In this document: positions 1 through 10,713 of the stretch, one piece after another
How positions within the stretch are numbered: the first letter of the stretch is position 1
How the letters are laid out: each line of letters opens with the position of its first letter
Origin: Priapulus caudatus
Taxonomy: Eukaryota; Priapulida; Priapulimorpha; Priapulimorphida; Priapulidae
Reading direction: 5' to 3'
NCBI RefSeq assembly: GCF_000485595.1
Contig: NW_014577489.1
Coordinates: 52,353-103,572 of the forward strand
DNA: 51,220 nt
Notes under the pieces: generated by a model
The model's database searches: none
Seen by the model: only the letters and a program-made list of their open reading frames with translations
Told to the model about the DNA's origin: nothing
Program-made: the position numbers and the translations under genes

Positions 1-330
1 ACGCGCATGTTTTATAACAGATTATATAATTAGAATAATTACTCTTGCCTTCTCAAACGCATGTAGTCGATCTATTGCTTTAGTTGCATTTTGAGACCAA
101 CCTTTCAAATACCGTGGCTTTCGCGCATTGAGTTTCGAAATTCGATGTCGCATTACCAAATGGATGATTTTTTAATCGAGAATTTTGATTCTAGGAAGTT
201 TAACGTGATATAGAAATTGTGCGTGTGATGTATGCGTTTATGAATACTTGCGATCCACATGACAAATTACACATTATTCTCAAATACATGCCGGCATTCA
301 TTTATTCGCTGTTTGTTCATTATGAGGCGC
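1..330 (+). repeat. Left part of a duplicated segment (copy also at 15.88-16.20 kb)
   Basis: This stretch aligns throughout with 15877-16196 (shared blocks: TTTATAACAGATTATATAA, GATCTATTGCTTTAGTTG, GTGTGATGTATGCGTTTATG). Differences are mostly one- or two-base insertions here relative to the other copy. No gene is seen. The relationship ends where the CA microsatellite begins (~340). Confidence 0.85.
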
Positions 331-340
331 TCGCACCTCC

Positions 341-374
341 ACGCACACGCACACGCACACGCACACGCACACAC

Positions 375-405
<31 letters not shown>

Positions 406-2470
406 ACGGCGGCAGCATGCGTGCAGACAGTGTCAGGCCGGGGCGGATCTAGGGGAGTGTCCAGGTGGTCCAAACCCCCCCTTTAATTTCAAAGTGCCCC
501 AAGAGTCAGTCTGCTCAGATGCTCTCAGAATGCACCAATTTTTTTTTTCTTGGAGGAGGACCTCCAACCCCCCCCCCCCTAAGTGGCATAAGCTGCCTTC
601 GGCAGCTTTTTAAAACACCAGAAAAATTCAGCAGAAAAAAGTGCCCTTTATTTCTTCCAGGACACCCCCCTTTCAAAAATCCTGGATTCGCCCTTAATTG
701 TCGGGTCTGTGGCAACCACACTGACAGCCCAGCGAGGAGAGTAGACCAGTGGGTCGGCAGCTGCAGAAATACCTGCAGAAAACCTCTGTGAAGCCAGCGA
801 GAAGATGCTGAACGCGTGTGGATGACGGCAGACGAAAATGCCGCGGGGGGGGGGAGGGGGTCGCTGCAATGAGAAAAATGCAAACAGATATATTGGCGGC
901 ATTCGGTTCGAATAACAAAGGTCAAGAGCAGAGGCACGAGGGGGTTAGAGTTTAAACTGATAGTACATGCTTTCCCTGCTCACAGGCCTTCCCACTGCAA
1001 CTTGGTCATTTCCGTAAGGTTCGGAATTTCAGGGAACATTAATTGCCTCCACTTCCAAAACCAATTCGATGTCGGCAGGCATAACACACCCTTTACCTTA
1101 AATACTGTCTGCATCGCACTCTCACCTGTCAATACACATGAATCGGGGTTTGACAGGTGCACTCATACGCTCCAAGGTTACCACGGGAAAAAACGTGATT
1201 TCTCAGGTAAAGGTCAGCAGAGTAAAGGGTTATATGCATAATGTGAGAGCTGGGTTCAGTTTTTCAGCAACATGCAGGATTATTTTAACTTGTAACTAAC
1301 ACGATAGATAATTATAATCGAAAGAATGACGAGAACCTGCAAGAAGTGCAAGTATATTGTATTAAGCTGCACCTTCAAAACTTCCTCATATATAGGTTAA
1401 CGGTGCACCTAAAGCCTGGAATACACACACACACACACACACACACAGTGACACGCACACACACACGCACGCACGCACACACACACACACAGTGACACAT
1501 ACACACACACACGCGCGTACATGCTGCATGCAGACTCACATGGTGCGAAATTCACGGGAGTCTGGAGTCAAATACTCCCCGATTTACTGCCGGACTCCCT
1601 GATTTGACATATGCAGGAGTCCGTGTAACTCCCTGAAAATTCTGCCATACTAACTAGTTCTTTCCAAGGCACGGCCTCGCGGAATTACCATATTTTCTCA
1701 GCTAATGACCAAAGAAAATTTGGCAGACGTGCAACCGCATGAATCTTAAAAATAAGCACATGTATGCGTTATTGTAAAATATCTTTAATTTTGAACTTCA
1801 GACTGCGGACTCCCTCATTTTGCTGCGGACTCCCTCTTTTTGAGGGTAGGGAGTCCGTTGGACTCCCGTGTTTAAAAGTTAATTTCTATCCCTGGACTCA
1901 CATGCATAGGCTGCACACACAGCGCAAAACTTGCGCACAAGCGAAAATCTGCAATCGTGTATTTAGCGCGCACAAATTTCTCACAGAACTAAGCGTGTAG
2001 TAGTAACATTGGCACGTGCGAGTCGTGACTAGTGGTTGCTCCGGCCACACTGCCCACCTGATGGGTTCAGCCGACTGGACGGTCCTCAGACGTCCAGCAC
2101 ACGAAGCAGTCACAGGTGTTTGCTCGCCCTCCCGACCATTGTCGCTCGATATAGATGGCGCTGTGCTGCTATCACTGTTCGGGTTCGGAGTGGGCATGCT
2201 GTAACATGAGCGACATGCAGAGAGTTGTAAGTGTGTTCCGCGTAAGACTACATTCCACACAAACCGACACACAAACGCATGCATGCGCGCACAAACGCAC
2301 TGCCGCGCCCGAATCGAAATAACTGCGGGCAACAGAAGGTGAATTTTGTTGCACACCTCTCTTTATATCGAAACAAGACGAATGCACGTTGCATTTAATT
2401 TCATTGGTGTTTTCACACATATATCTTTTGTTTATATATTATATTTATATAATATACACACATATACACA
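341..2470 (+). repeat. Large duplicated segment, copy A
   Basis: Starts with a CACACGCA microsatellite (341-405), then non-coding DNA including GGATTCGCCC-type sequence, a second CA tract (1421-1530), a 356-bp TIR element (1539-1894) and AT-rich DNA. The whole block recurs at 4760-7327 in the same order and orientation. Apparent ORFs are not conserved between the copies because of frequent indels, so I call none as genes. Confidence 0.88.
1539..1894 (+). mobile_element. CAGGG-type TIR element, 6-bp TSD GACTCA
   Basis: Ends resemble CA(T/G)GGTGCGAAATT on the left and AATTTCTATCCCTG on the right, flanked by the direct repeat GACTCA (1533-1538, 1895-1900). The interior has repeated GGACTCCCT/AGGGAGTCC motifs. 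The same family occurs at 6092-6465 (duplicate) and, inverted, at 34278-34603. Non-autonomous, no ORF. Confidence 0.78.
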
Positions 2471-2660
2471 TCGGCCATTAACGCGCAGACTCCCTTAATT
2501 TAATTACCAGGGTGCGAAGGACGCAGGGAACACGCAAATAGGGATGCATACCTCTCTTTATATCGAAACAAGACGAATGCACGTTGCATTTAATTTCATT
2601 GGTGTTTTCACACATATATCTTTTCTTTATATATTATATTTATATATATATCATCACTCT
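2356..2660 (+). repeat. Direct repeat pair, ~190-bp spacing
   Basis: The block starting ACCTCTCTTTATATCGAAAC (2356) is repeated nearly perfectly from ~2550, including the following GTTTTCACACATATATCTTTT and AT-rich tail. The two are separated by sequence containing GCAGACTCCC and CAGGGTGCGAAGG, reminiscent of fragments of the CAGGG-type element. No gene is present. Confidence 0.8.
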
Positions 2661-2849
2661 CTAGAGACCACGCGTAAACAGATGCCAACACTACTGACTA
2701 CCCAACTCTGCACTATCCATTCGAACTAATTCATGCATCATTTGATTTGCAAAATTTTGTCGTGCTTGCTCATGTGAACGGAATGACATAACGCCTGTGC
2801 ACGCCTCACTTCCTCGCTGCTCTCCCACCCCCTCCCCTAAAACTCACTG

Positions 2850-3360
2850 CGTGTGTATTTGTTTTGATTTATTCAACGATCACACACTGCTCTCTATACG
2901 GACCCACTGCTCACTAAATTTACGCCTGGTGTATGTTTTTATGTATTCGACGATCCCACACTGCTCTCTCTATACGGAGCCACTGCTCATAAAATTGAGG
3001 GTGTCACTTTCCCCCGGGCGTAGATGGAGGGTGCCGCTACGTGGCAGCACTAGCCCTAACCCTAACCCAAACTCCACGACAGATGGCGCTCTCGCTCTGG
3101 CTCAATTCTATTCAGGCAATATCCTGAGTGTGGGAAGGGGGCGCTGCATGCAGTTCGACCCTAACCTTAACCAAAGAGCTTATAGTAATCATTATAAGCT
3201 CTTTGCCCTAACCCTAATCCTAACACAAGTGCAGCCACATCACGTGACCCTCCATCTACGCCCGGGGGAAAGTCATTCCGTAAAATTGACGCCTTGTGTA
3301 TGTATCTTTATTTATTCGGCGATCCCTACTCTCTATACGGACCCACTCTTCACAAAATGG
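2850..3360 (+). repeat. ~75-90-bp tandem unit, three copies, interrupted by a MITE
   Basis: Units with GTGTATG(T)..TTTATT/GTATTC(G)GACGATC, CTCTCTATACGGA(C/G)CCAC and a CTC(A)(C/T)AAAAT-like end occur at 2850-2917, 2918-2998 and 3281-3360. The element at 2999-3280 separates units two and three and duplicates TAAAATTGA. Removing it restores the host unit. Confidence 0.78.
2999..3280. mobile_element. Mutator-like MITE with 9-bp TSD and telomere-like core
   Basis: A 282-base element with ~35-bp inverted ends sharing ACTTTCCCCCGGGCGTAGAT. Flanks are the exact 9-base duplication TAAAATTGA (2990-2998, 3281-3289), typical of the Mutator superfamily. The interior carries CCCTAACCCTAACCC-like tracts (3052-3069, 3159-3173, 3206-3224) and a smaller hairpin (AAGAGCTTATA / TATAAGCTCTT, 3174-3206). 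Non-coding. Confidence 0.85.
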
Positions 3361-4010
3361 TCGGCGCGTGTGTATTTGGCGAACGTAGGTACATGATCGT
3401 GTGTAGTGTCATGATAGCTAGGCACGACGATTCGCCTTGTCGGATCCGCAATCTCAATACCCTGCAACCCTTAGCGTATAGTTCGTCATAGCTTTGATTG
3501 ACTGCACTGGATGGCAAGGCGCGATGGAATGAGTCAGAAGCAGGAGATAGGTGCTTGGAGCGATAATCGACGCGTGGCAAGGGTAAGCGAGTGTATGATG
3601 GCTCTCCAGGTTCCCTCAATTAGCAAAGATCACAAGAGAATTAGAAATTAGAAATAGCAATTAGAATAGGAATTAGACACTGTAACATGCAATGGAGTCT
3701 CGACTGACTCAATGACAATGCTGTAGCTATAGTGACTGTTTTGTTTAGATACTGATTCGGATCCAAGAACGGTGCTCAAGCAAGCGCAGCGCAAGGTGAA
3801 GCAGGAATTCAACGTCCTTGAGTCACAGTCAAGGTCGAAGATAGATCAAATGTATACGCGCTGTTAAAAGATAGACAGTGTTGATCTGTCTATTTGATCA
3901 TCTTTCTCTCTCATCACGTAGTGACCCGAGTTTGCTAGGGGGGTCCGGCATGCCCCCCGGAAAAATTTTTGATTCTGAGATGCAATTTCCTGCATTCTGA
4001 GGGTCAAAAA
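3361..4010. other. No gene seen
   Basis: Mixed-composition DNA with only a few short low-complexity stretches (for example GAATTAGAAATTAGAAATAGCAATTAG near 3640). No splice-consistent coding block or recognised repeat was found on either strand. Confidence 0.6.
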
Positions 4011-4072
4011 TGACAATAAATTGACAACAAATGACAATAATTGACAACAAATGACAATAATTGACAACAAAC
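4011..4072 (+). repeat. 20-bp tandem repeat, three units
   Basis: Three consecutive units of TGACAATAATTGACAACAAA (first with one extra A). Each unit consists of two related TGACAA 10-mers. A short CG-rich CGCACGCA microsatellite follows at 4196-4226. Confidence 0.85.
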
Positions 4073-4448
4073 AAAAATTTCGATCACAGTGAAATTCGTA
4101 GTTTGATACAAACTGGTCGTAGTGGTGCAAAAGGAATAGAAATTCGTATAAAATACGGATAAATCGTAGTGGTTGGCATCTCTGATGCACGTACGCGTAC
4201 GCACGCACGCACGCACGCACACACACGCCTCACGACACGCTTCATCATACCTCCCGATAACAGATAGTGCCCGATCTCACAGAATCACCTCGATCACTGA
4301 ATGGTCACTATGCGGTCACTACGCAGCACGGCCGATCGCCGACACACAAACTCGAGTCGCCATCCCACACGAGTGAACGCGGGACGGTAAATGAAGAGCG
4401 CGTGCGCGGCGAGCGAGAGAGAGAGCTCACGCCTGCTACTGTGGTTAA

Positions 4449-4710
4449 GAGGGTCTATGTCCCCCAGGGTACTACCGGAACGTACCCTGGGTACGGTCAG
4501 GTATACCGGAACGTACCCCTGGTAACTACCTAATATGCCGGACCGTACCTCGCCTACTCCACTAACGAGTCTAGGAAGTCGCCTACGCCTACTCCCTAAC
4601 CCTAACCCTAACCCTAACCATATCAGATAGTTACCAGGGTACGTTCCGGTATACCGGACCGCACCCAGGGTACGTTCCGGCAGTAACCGGGGGAACATCT
4701 ATAGACTCTC
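4449..4710. mobile_element. Long-TIR MITE (GGTCTATGTCCCCC family), complete copy with telomere-like core
   Basis: About 90-bp inverted arms: GAGGGTCTATGTCCCCCAGG at the left mirrored by the right end AGACTCTC, both with CCGGAACGTACCCTGG and CCGGTATACCGGAACG blocks, so each arm has its own palindrome. Between the arms is (CCCTAA)n-like sequence (4593-4619). Relatives lie at 14035, 21811, 22890 and 45169, and a longer divergent element at 8576-9416 shares the end motif. No coding sequence. Confidence 0.85.
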
Positions 4711-6091
4711 TATGAGCGCTACTGTGGCCTATCGCTAGGCAGCCAGTGGACGCTGCAGAACACACACGCGCACGCGCACGCACACGCACACGCACACGCA
4801 CACGCACACGCACACGCACACGCACACACACACGCACACACACCACGACACACACACCACACACACAAACGGCGGCGCATCGCGTTGCAGACGAGTGCAG
4901 GCGCGGGGCGGATCTAGGGGAGTGTCCAGGTGGTCCAGAACCCCCGCCTTTAATTCCAAAGCCCCAAGAGTCAGTCTGCCTCAGATGCTCTCAAATGCAC
5001 AATTTTTTTCTTTCTTGCGAGGGAGGACCTCCAACCGCCCCCCCTAAGTGGCATGACAGCTGCCTTCGGCAGCTTTTTAAACACCAGAAGAAATTCCAGC
5101 AGAAAAAGTGCCCTTTATTCTCCAGGTAAACCCCCCGTTTCAAAAATCCTGGATTCGCCCTTTAATTGGGTGGTCTGTGCCAAACCAACAACTGAACAGC
5201 CCAGCGATGAGCAGTAGACCAGCTGGGTCGGCAGCTGCCAGGAAGATAACCTTCTAGCCGAGAAACCCTCTGTGAGAGGCCAGCGAGAAGATGGCTGAGA
5301 CGGCGCCCTCTCGTGGGGCTGCCCGCTGTGGATGACGGAGACGAAAAATGCCGGGGGAGGGGGTCGGCGCTTGCGCAATGAGAAAAATGCAACAGATATA
5401 TTGGCGGCAGTTCGTGTTCTGAAGTAACAAGGTCAAGAAGCAGAGGCACGGAGGGGTGGTTAGAGTTTAAACTGATCAGCTACTGCTTTCCGCTGCTCAC
5501 AGGCCTATCCACTGCCAACTTGGTTCATTTCGTAAGGTTCGGAATTTCAGGGAACATTAATTGCCTCCGGCTTCCGAATAACCGAATTCATGTCGGGCTA
5601 GGCATAACACACCTTTACCTTAAATTAGCTGTCTGACATTTTCGCACCTCTCACCTTGTCAATACACATGATATCGCGGGTTTGACAGTGCAGGCTCATA
5701 CGCTCGAAGGTTACCACGGAAAAAGCAACGTGATGTTCTCAGGTTAAAGGTCAGCAGAATAAAGTTATATGGCATAATGTGAGAGCTGGGTTCAGTTTTT
5801 CAGCACATGCAGGATATATTTTAACTTTGTAACTACACGATAGTATATTATATCGAGTTCAAGAATGCGAGGAACCTGGCAAGAAGTGCAAGTATATCTG
5901 CTATATAAGCTGCACCTTTCAAACTTTCACTCATATATATGCTGTTAACGGTGCACCTAAAGCTGGAAATGACACACACAACACACACACACACCAGTGA
6001 CACGCAGCACACCACACGCACGCAGCGCACACAACCCAGACACACAGCTGACACATACACACAACACGCCTCATGCTGCATGCAGGACTCA

Positions 6092-6465
6092 CATGGTGCG
6101 AATTCACGGGGAGTCTGGAGTCAAATACTCCCCCGATTTTACTGGCCGGACCTCCCTGACTTTTTGACATATGCAGGAGTCACGTGTAACTCCCTGAAAA
6201 TTCTGCCCATACTAACTAGTTCTTTCAAGGCAACGGGCCCTCGCGGAATTTACCATATTTTCTCAGCTAATGACCAAGAAAATTTGGCAGACGTGCAACC
6301 GCATGAATCTTAAAAATAAGCACAATGTATGCGTTATTGTAAAATATCCTTTAATATTGAACTTCAGACTTGCGGACTCCCTTCATTTTTGCTTGCCGGA
6401 CTCCCTCTTTTGAGGGTAGGGAGTCCGCTTGGACTCCCGTGTTAAAAGTTAATTTCTATCCCTTG
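6092..6465 (+). mobile_element. Duplicate of the CAGGG-type TIR element (in copy B)
   Basis: The same element as at 1539-1894, carried along in the larger duplication and flanked by the same GACTCA repeat (6086-6091 and 6466-6471). It differs by scattered one-base indels. Confidence 0.78.
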
Positions 6466-7013
6466 GACTCACATGATAGTTGCACACACAGCGCAAAACT
6501 TGGCACAAGCGGCGAAAATCTTGCAATCGTGTATTTAGCGTGCCACAAATTTCTCAAGAACTAGCGTGTAGTAGTAACATTGGCACCGTCCCGCGAGTCG
6601 TGACCTAGTGGTTGCTGCCGGCCACACTGCCCACCTGATTGGCCGTTTCAAGCCGAGCTGGGACGGTCCTCAGACGCTTTGTTTTTTTTTTTTTTTTTTT
6701 CCAGCAACGAGACATCACATGTTTGCGTCGCCCTCCCGGACCGATTTGGCTCGCCGATTATAGGGATGGCGCCTGTGCTGCTATCAGCTGTTCGAGGTTC
6801 GGACTGGGCATGCTGTAAATGAGCGGAGGCATGCAGAGGTTGTAAGTGTGTTCCGCGTAAGGACGTAGCATTCCACACGAAAAACGGACACACAAACGCG
6901 AGTCGATGCGCGCACAACGGCACTTGCTGCGCCCGAATCGGAAAGAACTGCGGGCAACAGAAGGCGTGAATTTTGTTGCAACCGTCTCTTTATATCAACA
7001 AGACGAATCACGT

Positions 7014-7240
7014 TCTTCTCTCCCTCCGCCCACCCCGGCTCGTTCCTTGCCTACCTTCTCTTTCATCTGCCCTCCCCGCCCCCTCCCCTATCATCTTCTG
7101 ATGGCCGCTTTACTTGTCTCCGCTCCCTTTCAACTGTTCCTTTCTCGCTTCTCCCTCCTCCCCGCTCCTGCCCACTAACTCGCCAGGCTGACCACTCGTT
7201 CCACCTCTTCTACCCACTAGAATCCAGCACGCCGATACTC
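7014..7240 (+). other. C/T-rich insertion in duplicated copy B
   Basis: Pyrimidine-rich DNA (CTCCCTCC, CCCCTCCCCT) interrupts the alignment to copy A. Similar short CT-rich sequence occurs at 2798-2838. No gene is seen. Confidence 0.6.
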
Positions 7241-7327
7241 CGTTTTGCATTTAATTCATTGTGTTTTTCACACATTATATCTTTTGTTTATATATTATAT
7301 TTATATAATATACACACATATACACAT

Positions 7328-7840
7328 AGTACCTATATATATATTTATATATATACACTGTATATATATATATGATATAATGAATGAGATACATAATTGT
7401 ATCCCCCGAGACGAAGTTCGTGGGGATTACGTATGGAAATCGCACCACGCCACCCGCCGCCGCCGCCCGTACAGAGATCCTTGTGACGCCATCTACCGCT
7501 TGCAGTTCTTCTCGGATCATCTTCAAATTTCGAATGAGTGCCGTTTATCGTAAAGCGAAACACCTATCGTTTTGGTGGTGGCGGAGCCATCGTTGCCATG
7601 CGTAACAACATTTTTGTCGAAATATTCTAGAACCGTAACTTCTGCACTTTTTACCGATTGTCATGAAATTAATATTTTTGTATTTAAATTTAAATTTAAA
7701 ATAAAAAATATAAAAAATAATATTTGTAAAAAAATATTAAAAAATAAAACAATATTGTATTAAAATTTGTATTTAAATTTTATATTTAGTTTTATGATTG
7801 TCATCAAATATATATATATATACATATATATATATGGACT
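7328..7840. other. AT-rich DNA with a GGGGGAT hairpin relic
   Basis: TA-dinucleotide runs at 7330-7380 and 7808-7836, a TTTAAATTTAAA-rich stretch at 7680-7795, and a short inverted repeat ATCCCCCGAGACGAAG...GTGGGGAT at 7400-7427 resembling the one at 9252-9276. No gene is supported. Confidence 0.6.
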
Positions 7841-8039
7841 GTTATATCGCCTCTGTGTGCCAAATTCCCAGCACAAATCGGGTTAAAAACAGCACAAGTT
7901 ACAGGTTCTAACAATATTTCCACAAAAATGTTTGTTACCATGCAACGATTGCTTGCCCACACCAAAAACATTGGCGTCTCTCGCTTTACCATAACGCCAC
8001 CTTCATGCCAAAATTTGACACATGATCCGAGATCGGTAG

Positions 8040-8270
8040 TAAAAAACTGCCACACCAGCGTTCACTTTGAATTTTATTTCACCTTTACCTTGACCTTGAT
8101 CGATATTTCTCTTCGCTCTCTAACTCAGCCCATTAATTGGACCTAGCTGCGACCAAACTTGGTATGCTTTACAACATCTTGGGAGAAGCCGTCTGTCGCA
8201 TACCAGAAACCACCACTGTCCTTGACCTTAGTTTGACCTACACCGACTTACATTTCCTCTTCGGCCTTCT
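8040..8270 (-). repeat. Diverged inverted copy of the AGGTCA-type satellite unit
   Basis: Contains CCTTTACCTTGACCTTGATC and AGCCCATTAATTGGACCTAGC...GACCAAACTTGG, the reverse complement of the unit repeated at 8668-9190. It is a degenerate single-to-double unit on the opposite strand. Confidence 0.7.
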
Positions 8271-8399
8271 AGGGTAACCAGATTCCATATACTTGCACAT
8301 CTGAGGCACACCAGTTGTCTAACAAACCTTTGTCTTTGTGACTTATTTAACTTTACCTGCCTTCTACGTCCTTACAGAGATATTCTATTCATACTAGAT

Positions 8400-8664
8400 C
8401 ACGGGGGATACATGTAGTTGGCGACAACTGCTCCTTTCTAGTTATATGATTGGATATGCATTTAATTAATACATCTGGTTAAAAGAACACCGGAGCTTTC
8501 AGACTAGGTAAGAATCATCCAACAAGCAACACTTTTTAAAAAGAGTAGAACGTAATAACGCTGATAAGGTCTACGTCTCCCTGGGTACTGCTGGACGCTG
8601 CGGCTGCTGTTGTCAATAACAACTAAGAAAGGGCAGTTGTCGCCAACTACATGTATCCCCCGTG
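8400..8664. mobile_element. TIR element, ~48-bp arms (CACGGGGGATACATGTAG)
   Basis: The left end CACGGGGGATACATGTAGTT is mirrored at 8617-8664, ending CTACATGTATCCCCCGTG. It is 265 bases long and non-coding, and no clear target duplication is seen. Its right half encloses the left end (8576-8625) of another inverted pair whose partner is at 9370-9416, so the two structures interlace. Confidence 0.78.
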
Positions 8665-8667
8665 TTC

Positions 8668-9190
8668 ACCCCAAGATGTGTAAGTATACAAAGTTTAGTC
8701 GCGCTAGGTCAATTAGGGGCCGAGTTATAGAGTGGAAGGAAAATATGATAAAGGTCAAGGTCAAGGTCAAGGTCAAATAAAGGTTGCAGTGACCTGGTTT
8801 TGGTACGCTGCCCACCTTCTCCCCAAGAAGTGTAAGTAGACCAAGTTTGGTCATGCTAGGTCAATTAGGGGCCGAGTTACAGAGCGGAAGGGAAATATGA
8901 TCAAGGTCAAGGTAAAGGTCAAATAAAGGACGCAGTGACCTGGTTTTAGAACGCTGCCCACCTTCTCCCCAAGATGTGTAAGTAAACCAAGTTTGGTCAC
9001 GCTAGGGTCAATTAGGGGCCGAGTTACAGAGCGGAAGGGAAATATGATCAAGGTCAAGGTAAAGGTCAAATAAAGGTCACAGTGACCTGGTTTTGGTACG
9101 CTGCCCACCTTCTCCCCAAGATGTGTATAAGTAGACCAAGTTTGGTCACGCTAGATCAATTAGGGGTCGAGTTATAGAGCAGAAGAGAAA
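8668..9190 (+). repeat. ~147-bp tandem satellite rich in AGGTCA half-sites
   Basis: About 3.5 units (unit landmarks CCCACCTTCTCCCC at 8811, 8957 and 9104, giving periods of 146-147). Each has a run of AAGGTC motifs, then CAGTGACCTGG and GGTCAATTAGGGGCCGAGTT. The first unit has four head-to-tail AGGTCA half-sites (8751-8776); the last contains a perfect palindrome at 9074-9088. Coding ORFs through it are repeat-driven and not genes. Confidence 0.88.
9074..9088. promoter_or_regulatory. Perfect palindromic AGGTCA inverted repeat (ERE-type)
   Basis: AGGTCACAGTGACCT is an inverted repeat of AGGTCA spaced by three bases, the canonical estrogen-response-element architecture. The equivalent positions of the neighbouring units (8782, 8931) are degenerate (GGTTGCAGTGACCT, GGACGCAGTGACCT). 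The site is seen; function is inference and it may be incidental to the satellite. Confidence 0.45.
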
Positions 9191-9419
9191 ATCTATGCGG
9201 CGGACCAAGCGGCGGCGGCGGCGGCGGCTGTACAGACATGAAACCATAGTATCCCCGCCGACTTTGTCGTGGGGGATTCACAACAATCAATAATATCAAC
9301 AATCAACAAACAATAATGTCAGCAACAATAACAGCAGTTAGTAGCAACATTAGTAGCAGCAGCAACAACAACAGCAGCCGCAGTGTCCGGCAGTACCCAG
9401 GGAGACACAGACCTTTAGG

Positions 9420-9772
9420 CAGTAATAACTATAGGTTAGCGGTAACTGCAACAGAGCAACATGAACCAGGAACAGGGTTTTGCTAGCTGAGGTGTCACTA
9501 ATATTGATAAACACCAACAAGCAGGTTTCCAGTTGGTGACAGATCCATTGTCATGTGTAAATGGAACAACACTGCACGTTATACAGCATATAAAACACAT
9601 TTAGTGACCTGTACAACATACACTGTAGCAACTGTCAACATTGCTGGTTTTACCTAAGAGCAACTGCGAGGTAGAAATGCACATGCAAAATTTCTCACCA
9701 CCGAGCAGTGAAGAATTGCAAAGCAATAAATGAAGCGACCTATATATGAATCAGATATATTGGCTAACGCTC
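9420..9772. other. No gene seen
   Basis: Mixed sequence without recognisable coding or repeat structure. It ends in a GATATATTGGC motif that recurs after the next MITE. Confidence 0.55.
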
Positions 9773-9902
9773 CATTAGGAGTGTTCCCAACCCCTGATTA
9801 ATGATTAATGATTAATGATTGATAATTCTAACCCTAACCCTAACCTAACCTATAACCTAACCCTAACCATTAATGATATTAAAGTTGGGAACACTCCTAA
9901 TG
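9773..9902. mobile_element. 130-bp foldback MITE with telomere-like core
   Basis: Perfect 19-base inverted arms (CATTAGGAGTGTTCCCAAC and its complement). Inside are four ATTAATG(ATT) units followed by CCCTAACCCTAACCTAACC-like DNA (9830-9867). A near-matching GATATATT(T)GGC occurs just outside both ends. Non-coding. Confidence 0.85.
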
Positions 9903-10398
9903 AAGTATCACCCGATATATTTGGCGATAGTGACTTGATCAGCAGCATAAGCCAAGAAGCAGAGTCTTGTCAAAGAGCTATAGTTTCACATCCACAGCAG
10001 TCATAATACATATATATAACAGCAGCGCATCATGGCGTAAACGAATTTTCTTGCAATTCGCTCGCTTTGATTCTTGCTTTACATTTTAGCACGCCTGTCA
10101 CATAACCGCTGCCGCTATAGATCTATAGACCTCATCTCCCATCTCAGCGTTAATGTACGAAGATGACTTGCGTGCACGAAGTCGGACCGCTCTAACTACG
10201 TCATCGGTAAATTATATCATCAAATATCTAATGGCTACAAGTGATCTGTAGCAACTCTCTCCTCTTATATATAATAGATGAACGAAGTCCAGTTTCCGAC
10301 TGCTGGCTAGTTTCCAATAGACATGCAGTCGACTCTCAAAATTCCAAGCGCCCTCAAAACCGAAGCTCGTGTTAGTTAAACCAGACGATTTTTTAGGT
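9903..10398. other. No gene seen
   Basis: Mixed DNA with a short ATATAT run near 10010. No coding block or repeat was recognised on either strand. Confidence 0.55.
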
Positions 10399-10713
10399 CC
10401 CAACACCATCCCCATCTGATACATTTAAAATATGCATGGAATAAGGAAGAGTCCTACTATAAACCAAACTTCACAGAAAACTGAACTGAATGGTCGGTAT
10501 TGGGAGAGAGTTGACCGTAGTAACTGCAGCTACACCCCCCACACTGACATGACTAAGCTTAAGTATCCAACACCATATAATATGAGACATCTAAGATATG
10601 CCTGGAATAGGATCCTCCCCCTGTAAGCAGAACTTCACAGAAAACTAAACTAAACGCTTGGTATTGGGAGAGAGTTGACCGCACTAACTGCAGCTACACT
10701 GCCCCCCCCCACA
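10399..10713 (+). repeat. ~167-bp tandem duplication
   Basis: Two head-to-tail copies (from 10399 and 10566) share CCAACACCAT, GGAATA(A)GGA, ACTTCACAGAAAACT and the block GGTATTGGGAGAGAGTTGACC followed by TAACTGCAGCTACAC. They are moderately diverged; no ORF spans both. Confidence 0.82.

Larger units (their letters stand above)
4760..7327 (+). repeat. Large duplicated segment, copy B (indel-rich)
   Basis: Second copy of 341-2470, including both CA microsatellites (4760-4870, 5968-6066) and the embedded TIR element (6092-6465). Compared with copy A it shows many single-base insertions and deletions, often next to an identical base, and comparatively few substitutions. It also carries a short poly-T run (6683-6699) and a ~220-bp C/T-rich insertion (7014-7240). 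No gene is supported. Confidence 0.88.
8576..9416. mobile_element. Larger inverted-repeat structure around the AGGTCA satellite
   Basis: AAGGTCTACGTCTCCCTGGG at 8576 is mirrored by CCCAGGGAGACACAGACCTT ending at 9415; the arms share the GGTACTGC(C/T)GGAC and GCGGCTGCTGTTGT blocks (~45 bp). The end motif resembles the GGGTCTATGTCCCCCAGGGT family. The interior holds the 147-bp satellite, a CGG run (9200-9225) and a CAACAA/CAGCAG-rich stretch (9285-9375). No transposase is seen. Confidence 0.6.

Noticed and set aside
4593-4619. Telomere (CCCTAA)n tract as a chromosome end
   Set aside because: Short, degenerate, interstitial and enclosed by the inverted arms of a MITE.
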